Below are positions 34,783 through 43,818 of a stretch of 64,000 bases of DNA, one piece after another. A program made the position numbers and the translations under genes. The stretch lies in the NCBI RefSeq assembly GCF_025244845.1, contig NZ_CP104264.1, positions 2,480,001 through 2,544,000 of the forward strand, read 5' to 3'. Position 1 is the first letter of the stretch. Each line of letters starts with the position of its first letter. A model generated the notes under the pieces. That model was not told where the DNA came from. It worked only from the letters and a program-made list of their open reading frames with translations, and ran no database searches. The DNA is from Arthrobacter sp. zg-Y1171. GTDB lineage: Bacteria; Actinomycetota; Actinomycetes; Actinomycetales; Micrococcaceae.

Positions 34783-35117
34783 TTCGCTTCTCCGTCGGGA
34801 AGGTTGCTCCGGCCCGCTGCTTCGAGCGCGCGGATCCGGGCGTCGCGTTCTTCGAGTGCTGCGGCGAACCGGTCCAGAACCGTGTCCACCTGGTCCATGC
34901 GGTAGCCGCGCAGGGCCACGGAGAACCGCAGCCGGGAAACGTCGCCGGCAACAGGGTGCTCAGGCAGCAATACGGGCGGGAGCCGGGGATCCGGCTCCGG
35001 CAGGCCCTGTACCGTGGCCGGCACGGTGCCGGCGGAGCCCGGGCGCAGCCGGCCGATCCCGAATACGGTGGCCAGGCCCAGCACGGCGATGGCAAGGAAG
35101 ACCAGGAGGAGTGTCAC
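34779..35117 (-). CDS. DivIVA-domain small membrane protein
   Basis: 112 residues, GTG start. One N-terminal membrane helix (about 2-20), a Pro-rich linker, then a short DivIVA-type segment RFSVALRGYRMDQVDTVLDR and a coiled coil (AAALEERDARIRALEAAG). In DivIVA this motif binds curved membrane; here the protein is much shorter and lacks the long coiled-coil tail. It is coupled to tag, as the homologous pair is in mycobacteria (Rv1209-Rv1210). A specific role is unknown. Confidence 0.8.
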   Translation of the reverse strand: MTLLLVFLAIAVLGLATVFGIGRLRPGSAGTVPATVQGLPEPDPRLPPVLLPEHPVAGDVSRLRFSVALRGYRMDQVDTVLDRFAAALEERDARIRALEAAGRSNLPDGEAN

Positions 35118-35164
35118 AGGACCATGGTGCCAGACGGGGCCGGTCCCGGGCGGCGGCCGTCCGG

Positions 35165-35932
35165 CTAGGGCGAAACGTGTCCTGCGCTGTCCGCGATCAT
35201 CAGCCGCACCGCGTCCGCCGGGTCATCCACTACGTGCAGCAGCTCGAGGTCCGCTTCTCCGACCATGCCCTCCGCCAGCAGCGTTTCGCGGATCCAGCCC
35301 AGCAGCGGATTCCAGAACTCGGTGCCGATCAGCACGATCGGGAAGGAAGTCACCTTCTGCGTCTGCACCAGGGTCATGGCCTCGAAAAGCTCATCCAGGG
35401 TGCCGAACCCGCCCGGCAGGACAATGAACCCCTGCGCGTACTTGACGAACATCGTCTTGCGCACGAAGAAGTACCGGAAATTGACCCCCAGATCCACCCA
35501 CTCGTTCAGGCCGGTCTCGAAGGGAAGTTCTATCCCGAGGCCCACGGACAGGCCGTCCGCCCCCACGGCCCCCTTGTTGGCGGCTTCCATGGAGCCGGGC
35601 CCTCCCCCGGTGATCACCGCGAGGCCCGCTTCAGCCAGCAGCCTGCCAACCTCTTCCCCGAGCTTGTAATAGCGCGATCCCGGAACGCTGCGGGCAGAAC
35701 CGAACACGCTTACGGCAGGACCCAGCTCGGACAGCGTACCGAAGCCTTCCACGAACTCACTCTGGATCCGCAGCACCCGCCACGGGTCGGTATGCGTGAA
35801 ATGGGTGGTGCCCGCCGAGTCCAGCAGGAAACGGTCCGACTGAGGGGTCAGGGCTGCGCCCCGGCGCAGCTCCACCGGCCCCCGCTTGCGCGGACGCTCG
35901 GACATGGGACTAGAGGCATCGCTGATAGGCAT
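35165..35932 (-). CDS. LOG-family cytokinin riboside 5'-monophosphate phosphoribohydrolase (TIGR00730)
   Basis: 255 residues. Rossmann-type nucleotide hydrolase with the two LOG motifs AVITGGGPGSMEAANKGA (near 105-122) and IVLPGGFGTLDELFEAMT (near 175-192). Family members release free bases from N6-modified AMP; the mycobacterial homologue Rv1205 makes cytokinins. The physiological substrate here is inferred only. The start has TAGCCT six bases upstream, consistent with a leaderless transcript. Confidence 0.9.
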   Translation of the reverse strand: MPISDASSPMSERPRKRGPVELRRGAALTPQSDRFLLDSAGTTHFTHTDPWRVLRIQSEFVEGFGTLSELGPAVSVFGSARSVPGSRYYKLGEEVGRLLAEAGLAVITGGGPGSMEAANKGAVGADGLSVGLGIELPFETGLNEWVDLGVNFRYFFVRKTMFVKYAQGFIVLPGGFGTLDELFEAMTLVQTQKVTSFPIVLIGTEFWNPLLGWIRETLLAEGMVGEADLELLHVVDDPADAVRLMIADSAGHVSP

Positions 35933-35938
35933 GCCTCT

Positions 35939-35944
35939 AGGCTA
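35939..35944 (-). promoter_or_regulatory. -10 element for leaderless LOG-family gene
   Basis: TAGCCT on the minus strand, six bases before the ATG at 35932. Confidence 0.55.
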
Positions 35945-36069
35945 GCGGTGATGGCGCCGCTGGCAACGCGGCCGGGCCCATCGCCGACGGTTAGCTCCGG
36001 GCAGGTTGCGCTTACGTCACAATTACGCGCCCGGGTGGCCCGTGACACACGCCGGCAATAATCAATGGT

Positions 36070-36075
36070 TAGATT
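36070..36075 (+). promoter_or_regulatory. -10 element for leaderless gluA transcript
   Basis: TAGATT six bases before the gluA ATG at 36082, preceded by AT-rich sequence. Confidence 0.6.
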
Positions 36076-36081
36076 TTCCTT

Positions 36082-36861
36082 ATGACCAGTGACACATCCC
36101 CAGGTAGATCCGTGCCTGAATCCGCTGCACCGCTCGTTTCGCTGAAGAACGTGAACAAGCATTTCGGGGACCTCCATGTCCTGCAGAACATCAATCTCGA
36201 CATCGCCCGCGGCGAGGTAGTGGTGGTGATCGGGCCTTCCGGGTCCGGCAAGTCAACGCTGTGCCGTGCCATCAACCGCCTCGAAACCATCGACGACGGC
36301 GAAATCACCGTTGACGGCGCCGTCCTGCCGTCCGAGGGCAGGGCGCTTGCCAAGCTGCGCGCCGACGTCGGCATGGTCTTCCAGTCGTTCAACCTTTTCG
36401 CGCATAAGTCCATCGTGGACAACGTCTCCCTCGGACCGGTCAAGGTCCGCAAGTCCAAGCCCGCCGAGGCCAAGAAACTGGCCATGGAACTGCTTGAGCG
36501 TGTGGGCGTTGCGAACCAGGCCAACAAGCTTCCGGCGCAGCTCTCCGGCGGCCAGCAGCAGCGCGTAGCCATTGCCCGCGCGCTGGCCATGAAGCCGAAG
36601 GTCATGCTCTTCGACGAGCCCACCTCCGCCCTCGATCCGGAAATGATCAACGAGGTGCTGGACACCATGGTGGGCCTGGCGAAGGACGGCATGACCATGG
36701 TGGTCGTCACCCACGAGATGGGCTTCGCCCGCAAGGCCGCGGACCGGGTGATCTTCATGGCCGACGGACAGATTGTCGAAGAAGCCACTCCCCAGGAGTT
36801 CTTCACGAACCCCAAGAGCGACCGCGCCAAGGACTTCCTGGGCAAGATCCTCTCCCACTAG
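36082..36861 (+). CDS. gluA: Glutamate/polar amino acid ABC transporter ATP-binding protein GluA
   Basis: ATPase subunit of a GluABCD-type importer, 259 residues. Walker A is GPSGSGKST near 55, Q-loop VFQSFNLF, signature [15 protein letters not shown], Walker [15 protein letters not shown] and H-loop VVTHEMGFA. The sequence is typical of the polar amino acid (GlnQ/GluA) class. Gene order gluA-gluB-gluC-gluD is the Corynebacterium glutamate system order. The first gene of the operon, probably leaderless. Confidence 0.92.
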   Translation: MTSDTSPGRSVPESAAPLVSLKNVNKHFGDLHVLQNINLDIARGEVVVVIGPSGSGKSTLCRAINRLETIDDGEITVDGAVLPSEGRALAKLRADVGMVFQSFNLFAHKSIVDNVSLGPVKVRKSKPAEAKKLAMELLERVGVANQANKLPAQLSGGQQQRVAIARALAMKPKVMLFDEPTSALDPEMINEVLDTMVGLAKDGMTMVVVTHEMGFARKAADRVIFMADGQIVEEATPQEFFTNPKSDRAKDFLGKILSH

Positions 36862-36980
36862 AACCGTTCCAAGCACTACACGCTCCACCAGCAGTACCGG
36901 GGTTTCACCAGCAGGCAGCAACCCCTTATGAGGCTAGGTCCTCCGCTTTTGCGCGGAGGACCGCAATGCAAGGAGAAAAC

Positions 36981-37838
36981 ATGCGCAAGACCCGTTACGC
37001 CGCTGCGGCCATCGCCGCAGTTGCAGCCCTGACCCTGTCCGCCTGCGGCGGCGATTCCGGTTCGGAATCCGGCAGCAGCGAAGGCGCCACCGAAGGCTCC
37101 GGCGAGCAGATCCGTATCGGCATCAAGTTCGACCAGCCGGGCCTGGGCTTCGACGAGGGCGGCAACTACGCCGGCTTCGACGTCGACGTCGCCAAATACG
37201 TCGCCAACGAGCTGGGCTACCCCGAGGACCAGATCGAGTTCATTTCCAGCCCCTCCGCCCAGCGCGAGAACATGCTGGAAAATGACCAGCTGGACATGAT
37301 CTTCGCAACCTACTCCATCACCGATGCCCGTAAGGAAAAGGTTGCTTTCGCAGGACCGTACTTCGTGGCCGGCCAGGACCTCCTGGTTCCCGTCGACAGC
37401 GACATCAGCGGTCCCGAGGACCTGGACGGCAAGAACCTCTGCTCCGTCACCGGCTCCACCTCCGCACAGAAGATCAAGGACAACTACGCCGCCGGCGTGA
37501 ACCTGCTGGAGCAGCCCAGCTACGCCGAGTGCGTAACCGCCATGCAGGGCGGCTCCATTGACGCCGTCACCACTGACGACATCATCCTTGCCGGCCTGGC
37601 CTCCACTGACGCCAACAAGGGCCAGTTCAAGGTTGTCGGCAACACCTTCTCCGAGGAGAAGTACGGTGTCGGCCTGCCGAAGGAAGGCGGCATCGTCAAG
37701 TGCGAGGACATCAACGCCGCCATCACCAAGATGGTCCAGGACGGTGCGTGGGAGGAAGCCATCAAGAAGAACACCGAAGGCGCCGACTACACCTTCAACG
37801 AAGACCTGAACCCGCCGACGCCTGACGCCTGCGCCTAG
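36981..37838 (+). CDS. gluB: Glutamate-binding lipoprotein GluB
   Basis: 285 residues from the ATG at 36981, six bases after AAGGAG. Lipoprotein signal with lipobox LSACGG, then a Ser/Gly/Glu-rich linker and a periplasmic-binding-protein type II (family 3) domain with IRIGIKFDQPGLGFDEGG and VAFAGPYFVAGQDLLVP. Cluster-F solute-binding motifs match glutamate/glutamine/aspartate binders; glutamate is inferred from gene order. A hairpin with T-run lies just after the gene and should make it more abundant than the permeases. Confidence 0.92.
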   Translation: MRKTRYAAAAIAAVAALTLSACGGDSGSESGSSEGATEGSGEQIRIGIKFDQPGLGFDEGGNYAGFDVDVAKYVANELGYPEDQIEFISSPSAQRENMLENDQLDMIFATYSITDARKEKVAFAGPYFVAGQDLLVPVDSDISGPEDLDGKNLCSVTGSTSAQKIKDNYAAGVNLLEQPSYAECVTAMQGGSIDAVTTDDIILAGLASTDANKGQFKVVGNTFSEEKYGVGLPKEGGIVKCEDINAAITKMVQDGAWEEAIKKNTEGADYTFNEDLNPPTPDACA

Positions 37839-37857
37839 TTCCTGCACGTTCCACCCC

Positions 37858-37906
37858 AGCGGGGAAGCCGGCGATAATCTCCGGCTTCCCCGCTGCGGGT
37901 TTTCTT
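37858..37906 (+). terminator. Intercistronic (partial) terminator between gluB and gluC
   Basis: 14-bp stem AGCGGGGAAGCCGG / CCGGCTTCCCCGCT with a 9-base loop, followed by GCGGGTTTTCTT. It lies inside the operon, so it probably attenuates read-through into the permease genes. Confidence 0.75.
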
Positions 37907-37926
37907 CCACCGTAAAGAGGTGAAAC

Positions 37927-38604
37927 ATGGAGGGTTTTACTGCCCTCTTCGAGCAGTACGACGTCCTCGGCGCTTTCTGGGTTAATATCCAGCTTGCCTT
38001 CTGGGCGGCGCTCTGGTCGCTGATACTCGGTACCGTCCTGGCACTGATGCGGATCTCGCCGATCCCCAGCCTGCAGTGGTTCGGTGCCGCCTACGTCAAC
38101 ATTTTCCGCAACACCCCGCTGACCATCATCATGGTGTTCGGCTCTCTGGCGCTGTGGTCGCAGCTGAATGTCAGCCTGTCCAGCGACTTCACCACCAACT
38201 TCTTCCGCCTTGCCGTGCTGTCGCTGACTGTCTACCACGCAGCGTTCTTCTGCGAAGCCATCCGCAGCGGCGTCAACACGGTTCCGCTGGGACAGGCTGA
38301 GGCCGCCCGGGCCATCGGCCTGGGCTTCCTGGAAGCAGCCCGGCTGGTCATCATGCCGCAGGCCTTCCGCGGCGCCATCGCCCCGATGGGCAACGTGCTG
38401 ATCGCCCTGGTGAAGAACACCACCGTGGCCGCCACGGCCGGCGTCGCCCTGGAGACCTCCAGCATGATGAAGACCATGATCGAGTTCAATCCGAACCTGA
38501 TGACGCAGATCTTCCTGACCTTTGCCATCGGCTACGTCATCATCGTTATTCCCATCGGCCTGCTCACCACCTGGGCCTCGAAGAAACTGGCGGTCGCACG
38601 ATGA
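37927..38604 (+). CDS. gluC: Glutamate ABC transporter permease GluC
   Basis: 225 residues with five hydrophobic segments and the HisM/GlnP-type permease pattern: FRNTPLTIIMVFGSLALWS near 60, and the EAA loop GQAEAARAIGLGFLEAARLVIMPQAFRG near 122. Ribosome binding site AGAGG before the ATG. Forms a heterodimer with GluD and couples to GluA. Overlaps gluD by ATGA. Confidence 0.93.
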   Translation: MEGFTALFEQYDVLGAFWVNIQLAFWAALWSLILGTVLALMRISPIPSLQWFGAAYVNIFRNTPLTIIMVFGSLALWSQLNVSLSSDFTTNFFRLAVLSLTVYHAAFFCEAIRSGVNTVPLGQAEAARAIGLGFLEAARLVIMPQAFRGAIAPMGNVLIALVKNTTVAATAGVALETSSMMKTMIEFNPNLMTQIFLTFAIGYVIIVIPIGLLTTWASKKLAVAR

Positions 38605-39506
38605 GCGCACAGAATGTCCTGTTTGATGCCCCCGGGCCCAAGGCCCGCCGGAACATCATGGTCGGCAACATCCTGGGCGTGCTGCTGATCGCAGCGCTGC
38701 TCTGGGTGGCGATCTCCGGGCTGGCGGACAAGGGCCAGTTCGACGCCGCCAAATGGACGCCCTTCCTGGAATGGCGGACCTGGGAGTACTTCATGCTCCC
38801 GGGACTGCTCTCCACGCTGAAGGCTGCCGCCGTGGCCGTGGTGACGTCGATTGTCTTCGGCCTGCTCTTCGGCATCGGGCGCCTTTCGCCTTTCAAGCCG
38901 ATCAGCTGGGCCTGCGGGCTCGTGGTGGAGTTCTTCCGCGCGGTTCCCGTGCTGCTGATGATGGTGTTCTTCTACCAGTTCCTCTCCAAGTCCACTTCAG
39001 TGGAGCCCGCGCAGGTCCCCTTCTTCGCGGTTGTCATAGCCCTCACCCTGTACAACGGCTCGGTGATCGCGGAACTGGTCCGCTCCGGCGTCTTCGGTCT
39101 CCCGAAGGGCCAGCGCGAGGCCGGACTGGCCATCGGCCTGACGCCGGGCCAGTCGCTGCGCAGCATCGAGATGCCGCAGGCGCTGGTGGCCATGCTGCCG
39201 GCGCTGCTGAGCCAGTTCGTGGTCATCCTGAAGGACTCCGCGCTGGGTACCTTCATCGGCTACACGGAGCTGCTGGACTACGCACGCCGCCTGGCTGCGG
39301 GCGAAGGCAACATCCTGCCCGCGCTGCTGGTCACCGCCGCGATCTTCATTGCCCTCAACTGGCTGCTCACGTTTGCCGCCCAGCGCCTCTCCCGGCGCCT
39401 GGGTGCACGGGCCGGCAAGGTGCTGAAGATCGAAGACACGATCGAGCCCGAGGGCATCGAAGCCCCGGTTCCGGCTGCCGCACCGGCGAAGGGTGCCGGA
39501 AAGTAA
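38601..39506 (+). CDS. gluD: Glutamate ABC transporter permease GluD
   Basis: 301 residues; second permease of the importer. FFRAVPVLLMMVFFYQF and the EAA loop GQREAGLAIGLTPGQSLRSIEMPQAL are the conserved permease blocks. The N-terminus is longer than in GluC, with a periplasmic-side loop after the first helix. The C-terminal 40 residues (EDTIEPEGIEAPVPAAAPAKG) are a polar low-complexity tail, as in corynebacterial GluD. Followed by the operon terminator. Confidence 0.93.
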   Translation: MSAQNVLFDAPGPKARRNIMVGNILGVLLIAALLWVAISGLADKGQFDAAKWTPFLEWRTWEYFMLPGLLSTLKAAAVAVVTSIVFGLLFGIGRLSPFKPISWACGLVVEFFRAVPVLLMMVFFYQFLSKSTSVEPAQVPFFAVVIALTLYNGSVIAELVRSGVFGLPKGQREAGLAIGLTPGQSLRSIEMPQALVAMLPALLSQFVVILKDSALGTFIGYTELLDYARRLAAGEGNILPALLVTAAIFIALNWLLTFAAQRLSRRLGARAGKVLKIEDTIEPEGIEAPVPAAAPAKGAGK

Positions 39507-39532
39507 CCGCACCCGGAACCACACAGCCAACG

Positions 39533-39574
39533 AAAAGAGGAGAGGACCGGCACCTGCCGGTCCTCTCCTCTTTT
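39533..39574. terminator. Bidirectional terminator between gluD and dapE
   Basis: A 42-base perfect inverted repeat: 20-bp arms starting AAAAGAGGAGAGGACCGGCA around a 2-base centre, ending in a T-run. Confidence 0.88.
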
Positions 39575-39617
39575 GCTGCCTAAGCCCCCAATCGACGGGG
39601 CGGAACCCGCGGCCGGC

Positions 39618-40709
39618 CTAGCTCAGCCAGGACCGAAGTGCCGCCAGGCACTCCCTCACGGCGGCGGCGTGCACGTGTTCGTTATCGGTGTGCGCCAGCA
39701 GCGCGTCCCCGGGGCCGAAGTTCACGGCGGGAATCCCCAGCGCACTGAAGCGGGCGACGTCGGTCCAGCCGTATTTCGGTTTCGGCTCGGCGCCCACCGC
39801 GGCCACGAAGGACGCAGCGGCCGGCAGGGTCAGCCCCGGCCGGGCGCCGGCCGCCGCGTCGGTGCGCACGACGTCGAACCCCGAAAGCAGCTCCCGGACG
39901 TAGGCTTCGGCTTCCTCGATGCCCTTGTCCGGGGCAAAGCGGTAGTTGATTTCGACGGTGGCCGCATCCGGAATCACGTTGCCCGCCGTCCCGCCCCAGA
40001 TCCGGACGGCGTTCAGGGACTCACGGAAATCCAGGCCCTCGACGTTCACCGTGGCCGGTTTGTGGTCGCGCAGCCGCACCAGGATGTCCGCCGCGGCGTG
40101 GATGGCGTTCTCCCCCATCCAGGCCCGTGCGGAATGCGCGGCACGGCCCGCAGTGGTGGCATGGAAGCGCATGGTGCCGTTGCAGCCGCCCTCCACGGTC
40201 CCGTTGGTCGGCTCCAGGAGGACGGCGAAGTCCGCCTTCAGCCAGTCCGGATGGCTGCGCTCCAACCGGCCGAGTCCGCTGAGGGAAGCCTCGACTTCTT
40301 CGTGGTCGTAAAACACGTAGGTGATATCCCTGGCGGGCTCGGTGAGGGCGGCAGCCAGGGCCAGCTGGACCGCCACCCCGCCCTTCATGTCGGTGGCACC
40401 GCGGCCGTAGAGGACGTCCCCGTCCCACGTCGACGGTACGGTTCCGCGCGAGCCCGGCACCGTCGGCAGCGGCACGGTGTCCAGGTGGCCGGCAAGGATG
40501 ATCCGCTCCGCCCGGCCGAGCCGGGTCCGGGCCACCACGGAGTCCCCGTCGCGGGACACTTCGAGGTGGGGGCAGGTACGGAGAGCGGTCTCGACGGCAT
40601 CCGCCAGGGCGGTTTCGTTTCCGGAAACGCTCTCGAAGTCCATCAGGTCCGCGGTCAGGTCCGCGACGTCGCCGAAAAGATCCAAGGAGGGCACAGATGC
40701 ATCAGTCAC
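39618..40709 (-). CDS. dapE: Succinyl-diaminopimelate desuccinylase
   Basis: M20 zinc peptidase-fold enzyme that hydrolyses N-succinyl-LL-diaminopimelate in lysine/peptidoglycan synthesis. 363 residues, GTG start. Motifs: LAGHLDTVP (His, Asp), [12 protein letters not shown] with the bridging Asp, YDHEEVEA with the catalytic Glu pair (one Glu replaced in part by Asp-His-Glu-Glu), and a C-terminal [16 protein letters not shown] with metal-binding His. Divergent from dapD across only 33 bases, with both -10 elements inside it. Confidence 0.93.
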   Translation of the reverse strand: MTDASVPSLDLFGDVADLTADLMDFESVSGNETALADAVETALRTCPHLEVSRDGDSVVARTRLGRAERIILAGHLDTVPLPTVPGSRGTVPSTWDGDVLYGRGATDMKGGVAVQLALAAALTEPARDITYVFYDHEEVEASLSGLGRLERSHPDWLKADFAVLLEPTNGTVEGGCNGTMRFHATTAGRAAHSARAWMGENAIHAAADILVRLRDHKPATVNVEGLDFRESLNAVRIWGGTAGNVIPDAATVEINYRFAPDKGIEEAEAYVRELLSGFDVVRTDAAAGARPGLTLPAAASFVAAVGAEPKPKYGWTDVARFSALGIPAVNFGPGDALLAHTDNEHVHAAAVRECLAALRSWLS

Positions 40710-40715
40710 CCTCCC

Positions 40716-40735
40716 ACAGTACCGCTCGGTAGACT
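40716..40735. promoter_or_regulatory. Divergent leaderless promoters of dapE and dapD
   Basis: TACTGT (minus strand, 40716-40721) lies six bases before the dapE GTG; TAGACT (plus strand, 40730-40735) lies seven bases before the dapD ATG. The whole divergent intergenic region is 33 bases, so the -35 region of each overlaps the other gene. Confidence 0.6.
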
Positions 40736-40742
40736 GGGAACC

Positions 40743-41720
40743 ATGACTGTAAGCGCTGCCCCCACACCCGCTGAAACGCCCGACACCCGTACCGCCTCAG
40801 GCCTCGGCCTGGCCACCGTAACCTCCGACGGCGTCGTGCTCGATGTCTGGTTCCCCCAGCCCCTGCTGGGTGATGCCGCTTTCGACGAGGCCCTGAAAGA
40901 GGATCTCGATGCCGCCGCCGTTGCCATGGCCGACGGTATCCGCGGCACCCACGGCGAAGTGCTGGAAACCCGGATCGACCTCGACGCCGCCCCCGCCGAC
41001 ACCGCCGATGCCTACCTCCGCCTGCACCTGCTCTCGGCCCGCCTGGTCCAGCCGAACACCATCAACCTTGACGGCATCTTCGCCGCCCTGCCCAACGTGG
41101 TCTGGACCAACCACGGACCGTGCGCGGTGGCCGACTTCGAGGCGGTCCGCCTGCGGCTGCGCAGCCGCGGCACCGTGACGGTCTACGGGGTGGACAAGTT
41201 CCCCCGCATGGCCGACTACGTGCTGCCCTCCGGCGTCCGCATTGCCGACGCCGGCCGGGTCCGCCTCGGCGCCCACCTCGCCGAAGGCACCACCGTGATG
41301 CACGAAGGCTTCGTCAACTTCAACGCCGGCACCCTCGGCACCTCCATGGTCGAAGGCCGCATCTCCGCCGGAGTAGTGGTGGGCGACGGGACCGACGTCG
41401 GCGGCGGCGCCTCCATCATGGGCACCCTCTCCGGCGGCGGCAAGGAAAAGATCACCCTGGGCGAACGTGTCCTCCTGGGCGCGAACTCCGGCGTCGGCAT
41501 CAGCATCGGTGACGACAGCGTGGTGGAGGCCGGGCTGTACGTGACGGCCGGCACCCGGGTCAGCGTCCTCGACGGCGGCGAGCCCCGCCTGGTGAAGGCC
41601 GCTGAACTCTCGGGCGTGCCGAACCTGCTGTTCCGCCGCAATTCCGCCACCGGTGCGGTGGAGGCACTGCCCCGCAACGGACGCACCGTGGAACTGAACT
41701 CCGCGCTGCACGCGAACTAG
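40743..41720 (+). CDS. dapD: 2,3,4,5-tetrahydropyridine-2,6-dicarboxylate N-succinyltransferase
   Basis: Makes N-succinyl-2-amino-6-ketopimelate in the succinylase branch of DAP synthesis. 325 residues from ATG 40743; the long upstream open frame is not coding. The middle and C-terminal parts show left-handed beta-helix hexapeptide repeats ([60 protein letters not shown]). It is the actinobacterial DapD type with its own N-terminal domain, unlike the shorter E. coli enzyme. Confidence 0.94.
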   Translation: MTVSAAPTPAETPDTRTASGLGLATVTSDGVVLDVWFPQPLLGDAAFDEALKEDLDAAAVAMADGIRGTHGEVLETRIDLDAAPADTADAYLRLHLLSARLVQPNTINLDGIFAALPNVVWTNHGPCAVADFEAVRLRLRSRGTVTVYGVDKFPRMADYVLPSGVRIADAGRVRLGAHLAEGTTVMHEGFVNFNAGTLGTSMVEGRISAGVVVGDGTDVGGGASIMGTLSGGGKEKITLGERVLLGANSGVGISIGDDSVVEAGLYVTAGTRVSVLDGGEPRLVKAAELSGVPNLLFRRNSATGAVEALPRNGRTVELNSALHAN

Positions 41721-41732
41721 CGGCCGGACGCC

Positions 41733-42602
41733 ATGCAACTGCTCCAGCAGCATGAAACCCGTTCCTTCCGGGTGCTGGTCCTACTGCTGGTGCTTTGCGT
41801 GGCGGCGTTCGCCGCCTTGTTCGCTGTCTCCGCGCTCTCGGGAAAGAAGCAGGCACCGGTGATCACTGAACGCTGCGTGGCCGTCGTGGGCGGCGCGGAA
41901 TACTGGCTGACGCTGGAACAGGCGGCGAACGCCTCGATCATCTCCGGGGTGGCGGTGGCCCGCGGGCTGCCGCCGCGCGCCGTCTCCATTGCCCTGGCCA
42001 CTGCCCTGCAGGAATCGGGGCTGCGCAACGTGGATTACGGCGACGACGCCGGCCCGGACTCCCGGGGGCTCTTCCAGCAGCGCCCGTCGCAGGGTTGGGG
42101 CAGCGAGGCGCAGGTCATGGACCCCGCCTACGCCGCCACCGCCTTCTACAACGGCCTGGAGCAGGTCCCGGGGTACTTGGAGCTCCCGATCACGGAAGCG
42201 GCCCAGGCGGTCCAGCGCAGCGCCTTCCCGGACGCGTACGCCAAGCATGAGGGCCCTGCCCGTGCCTTCGCTTCGGCGCTGACCGGGCAGACCCCCACCG
42301 CCCTCTCCTGCACCCTGCGGGCGCCGGCCGAATCCGCCGATCCCGCGGTGAGCGCTGCCGCCGTCGAGGAAATCTACGGACCGCTGAACGGGTCCGTGCT
42401 GGGCCCGCTCTATCTGGCCGACGTCGAGGGTGCCTACGGCTGGTCCGTGGCCCAGTGGTTCGTCGCCAATGCCAAGACGCTGGGGATCGAGTCCGTGGCC
42501 TACGACGGCCGGACCTGGCACCGGGGTACCGCCGTCTGGGCGGAATCGGACGCCGTACCCGGCCAGGTGGCCGTCACCGCGTTCAGTCTCCCCGCCGAAT
42601 AA
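41733..42602 (+). CDS. Membrane-anchored lysozyme-like protein, unknown function
   Basis: 289 residues with one N-terminal helix (about 14-36). The segment AVSIALATALQESGLRNVDY with DSRGLFQQRPSQGWG (about 83-120) is the fold signature of transglycosylase/NlpC-associated domains in actinobacteria; the Glu in LQES sits where a catalytic Glu would be. The rest (AYGWSVAQWFVANAKTLGIES, YDGRTWHRGTAVW) resembles the C-terminal part of this protein group, which databases sometimes label heavy metal transporter without basis. A cell-wall role is likely but enzymatic activity is unproven. Starts 13 bases after dapD. Confidence 0.65.
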   Translation: MQLLQQHETRSFRVLVLLLVLCVAAFAALFAVSALSGKKQAPVITERCVAVVGGAEYWLTLEQAANASIISGVAVARGLPPRAVSIALATALQESGLRNVDYGDDAGPDSRGLFQQRPSQGWGSEAQVMDPAYAATAFYNGLEQVPGYLELPITEAAQAVQRSAFPDAYAKHEGPARAFASALTGQTPTALSCTLRAPAESADPAVSAAAVEEIYGPLNGSVLGPLYLADVEGAYGWSVAQWFVANAKTLGIESVAYDGRTWHRGTAVWAESDAVPGQVAVTAFSLPAE

Positions 42603-42651
42603 ACGGTCCCGCCGGGGCACCACCGCCGCGGATACGGACGAGGAAGCGTTT

Positions 42652-42657
42652 AGGCTT
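42652..42657 (+). promoter_or_regulatory. -10 element for leaderless galE transcript
   Basis: TAGGCT six bases before the galE ATG at 42664. Confidence 0.55.
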
Positions 42658-42663
42658 AGAACC

Positions 42664-43680
42664 ATGCGCATTCTAGTCACCGGTGGCACCGGCTATATCG
42701 GATCCCACACCACTCTCGCCCTCCTCGAAGCGGGCCACGATGTGGTGGTCCTGGACAACCTCCAGAATTCAAACGAGGAATCGCTGCGGCGGGTCCAGGA
42801 ATTGTCCGGCCGCAAGGCGGAATTCATCAAGGCCGACCTGCTGGATGAAGCGGCGCTCGAAGCGGCCTTCAACGGCCGCTCCATCGATGCGGTCATCCAC
42901 TTCGCCGGGTTGAAGGCAGTGGGAGAATCGGTGGCTAAGCCGCTGTACTACTACACCAACAACGTGGTCGGCACCATCAACCTCCTCCATGCCATGGACC
43001 GGCATAATGTCCGGACCATCGTCTTCAGCTCGTCCGCCACCGTCTACGGCGCATCCGAAGAGGTTCCCCTCACCGAGGACTCTCCCATGGATGCCGTGAA
43101 CCCTTACGGGCGCACCAAGGAACAGATCGAGGACATCCTCAGCGACCTCGGTGCCGCCGATGAACGCTGGAGCGTCGCCCTGCTGAGGTACTTCAACCCT
43201 GCCGGGGCCCACGAGTCCGGCCGGATCGGCGAGGATCCCACCGGCGTCCCGAACAACCTGCTGCCGTTCGTGGCGCAGGTTGCCGTCGGCCGCCGCGAAA
43301 AGGTGATGGTTTTCGGCAATGACTACCCCACGCCGGACGGCACCGGCGTCCGCGACTACATCCATGTAGTGGACCTCGCCGCAGGCCACCTCGCCGCGCT
43401 CAACTACCTCGGTGAGGCCCCCGGCGTGCACCGCTGGAACCTGGGCACGGGCAACGGCTCTTCCGTCCTGGAAGTCCTCTCCGCCTTCTCCGCCGCCGCA
43501 GGCAAGGAAATCCCGTACGAGTTCGCCGAGCGCCGCCCGGGAGATGCCGCCGTAAGCTACGCCGACCCTGCCGCAGCGCACGCCGACCTCGGCTGGCGGG
43601 CCGAACGCACGCTGGAAAGCATGTGCGAGGACCACTGGCGCTGGCAGAAGAACAACCCCGAGGGCTACACCGCCCCGTAG
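42664..43680 (+). CDS. galE: UDP-glucose 4-epimerase
   Basis: NAD-dependent interconversion of UDP-glucose and UDP-galactose, supplying sugar for wall polymers. 338 residues from ATG 42664. NAD motif ILVTGGTGYIGSHT, VVLDNLQNSN, catalytic SSSATVYG serine/threonine and the YxxxK pair in NPYGRTKEQIE. C-terminal substrate block VSYADPAAAHADLGW. A frame open further upstream overlaps the previous gene and is not used. Confidence 0.94.
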   Translation: MRILVTGGTGYIGSHTTLALLEAGHDVVVLDNLQNSNEESLRRVQELSGRKAEFIKADLLDEAALEAAFNGRSIDAVIHFAGLKAVGESVAKPLYYYTNNVVGTINLLHAMDRHNVRTIVFSSSATVYGASEEVPLTEDSPMDAVNPYGRTKEQIEDILSDLGAADERWSVALLRYFNPAGAHESGRIGEDPTGVPNNLLPFVAQVAVGRREKVMVFGNDYPTPDGTGVRDYIHVVDLAAGHLAALNYLGEAPGVHRWNLGTGNGSSVLEVLSAFSAAAGKEIPYEFAERRPGDAAVSYADPAAAHADLGWRAERTLESMCEDHWRWQKNNPEGYTAP

Positions 43681-43750
43681 TGCCTCCACCCCCGTGAGCG
43701 CGGCTGCCCGGCCTGACCGCCGGAGACCGTGCTGCGGATATAAGCGTTCA

Positions 43751-43804
43751 ACACGAAAAAGGGAAGGTCCCCGGAATTCTCCGGGGACCTTCCCTTTTTC
43801 GTGT
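43751..43804. terminator. Very strong bidirectional terminator between galE and gltA
   Basis: Perfect 25-bp stem with an ATTC loop; outer part ACACGAAAAAGGGAAGG, giving A/T-runs on both strands. Confidence 0.92.
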
Positions 43805-43818
43805 GTCTTACAAACCGA

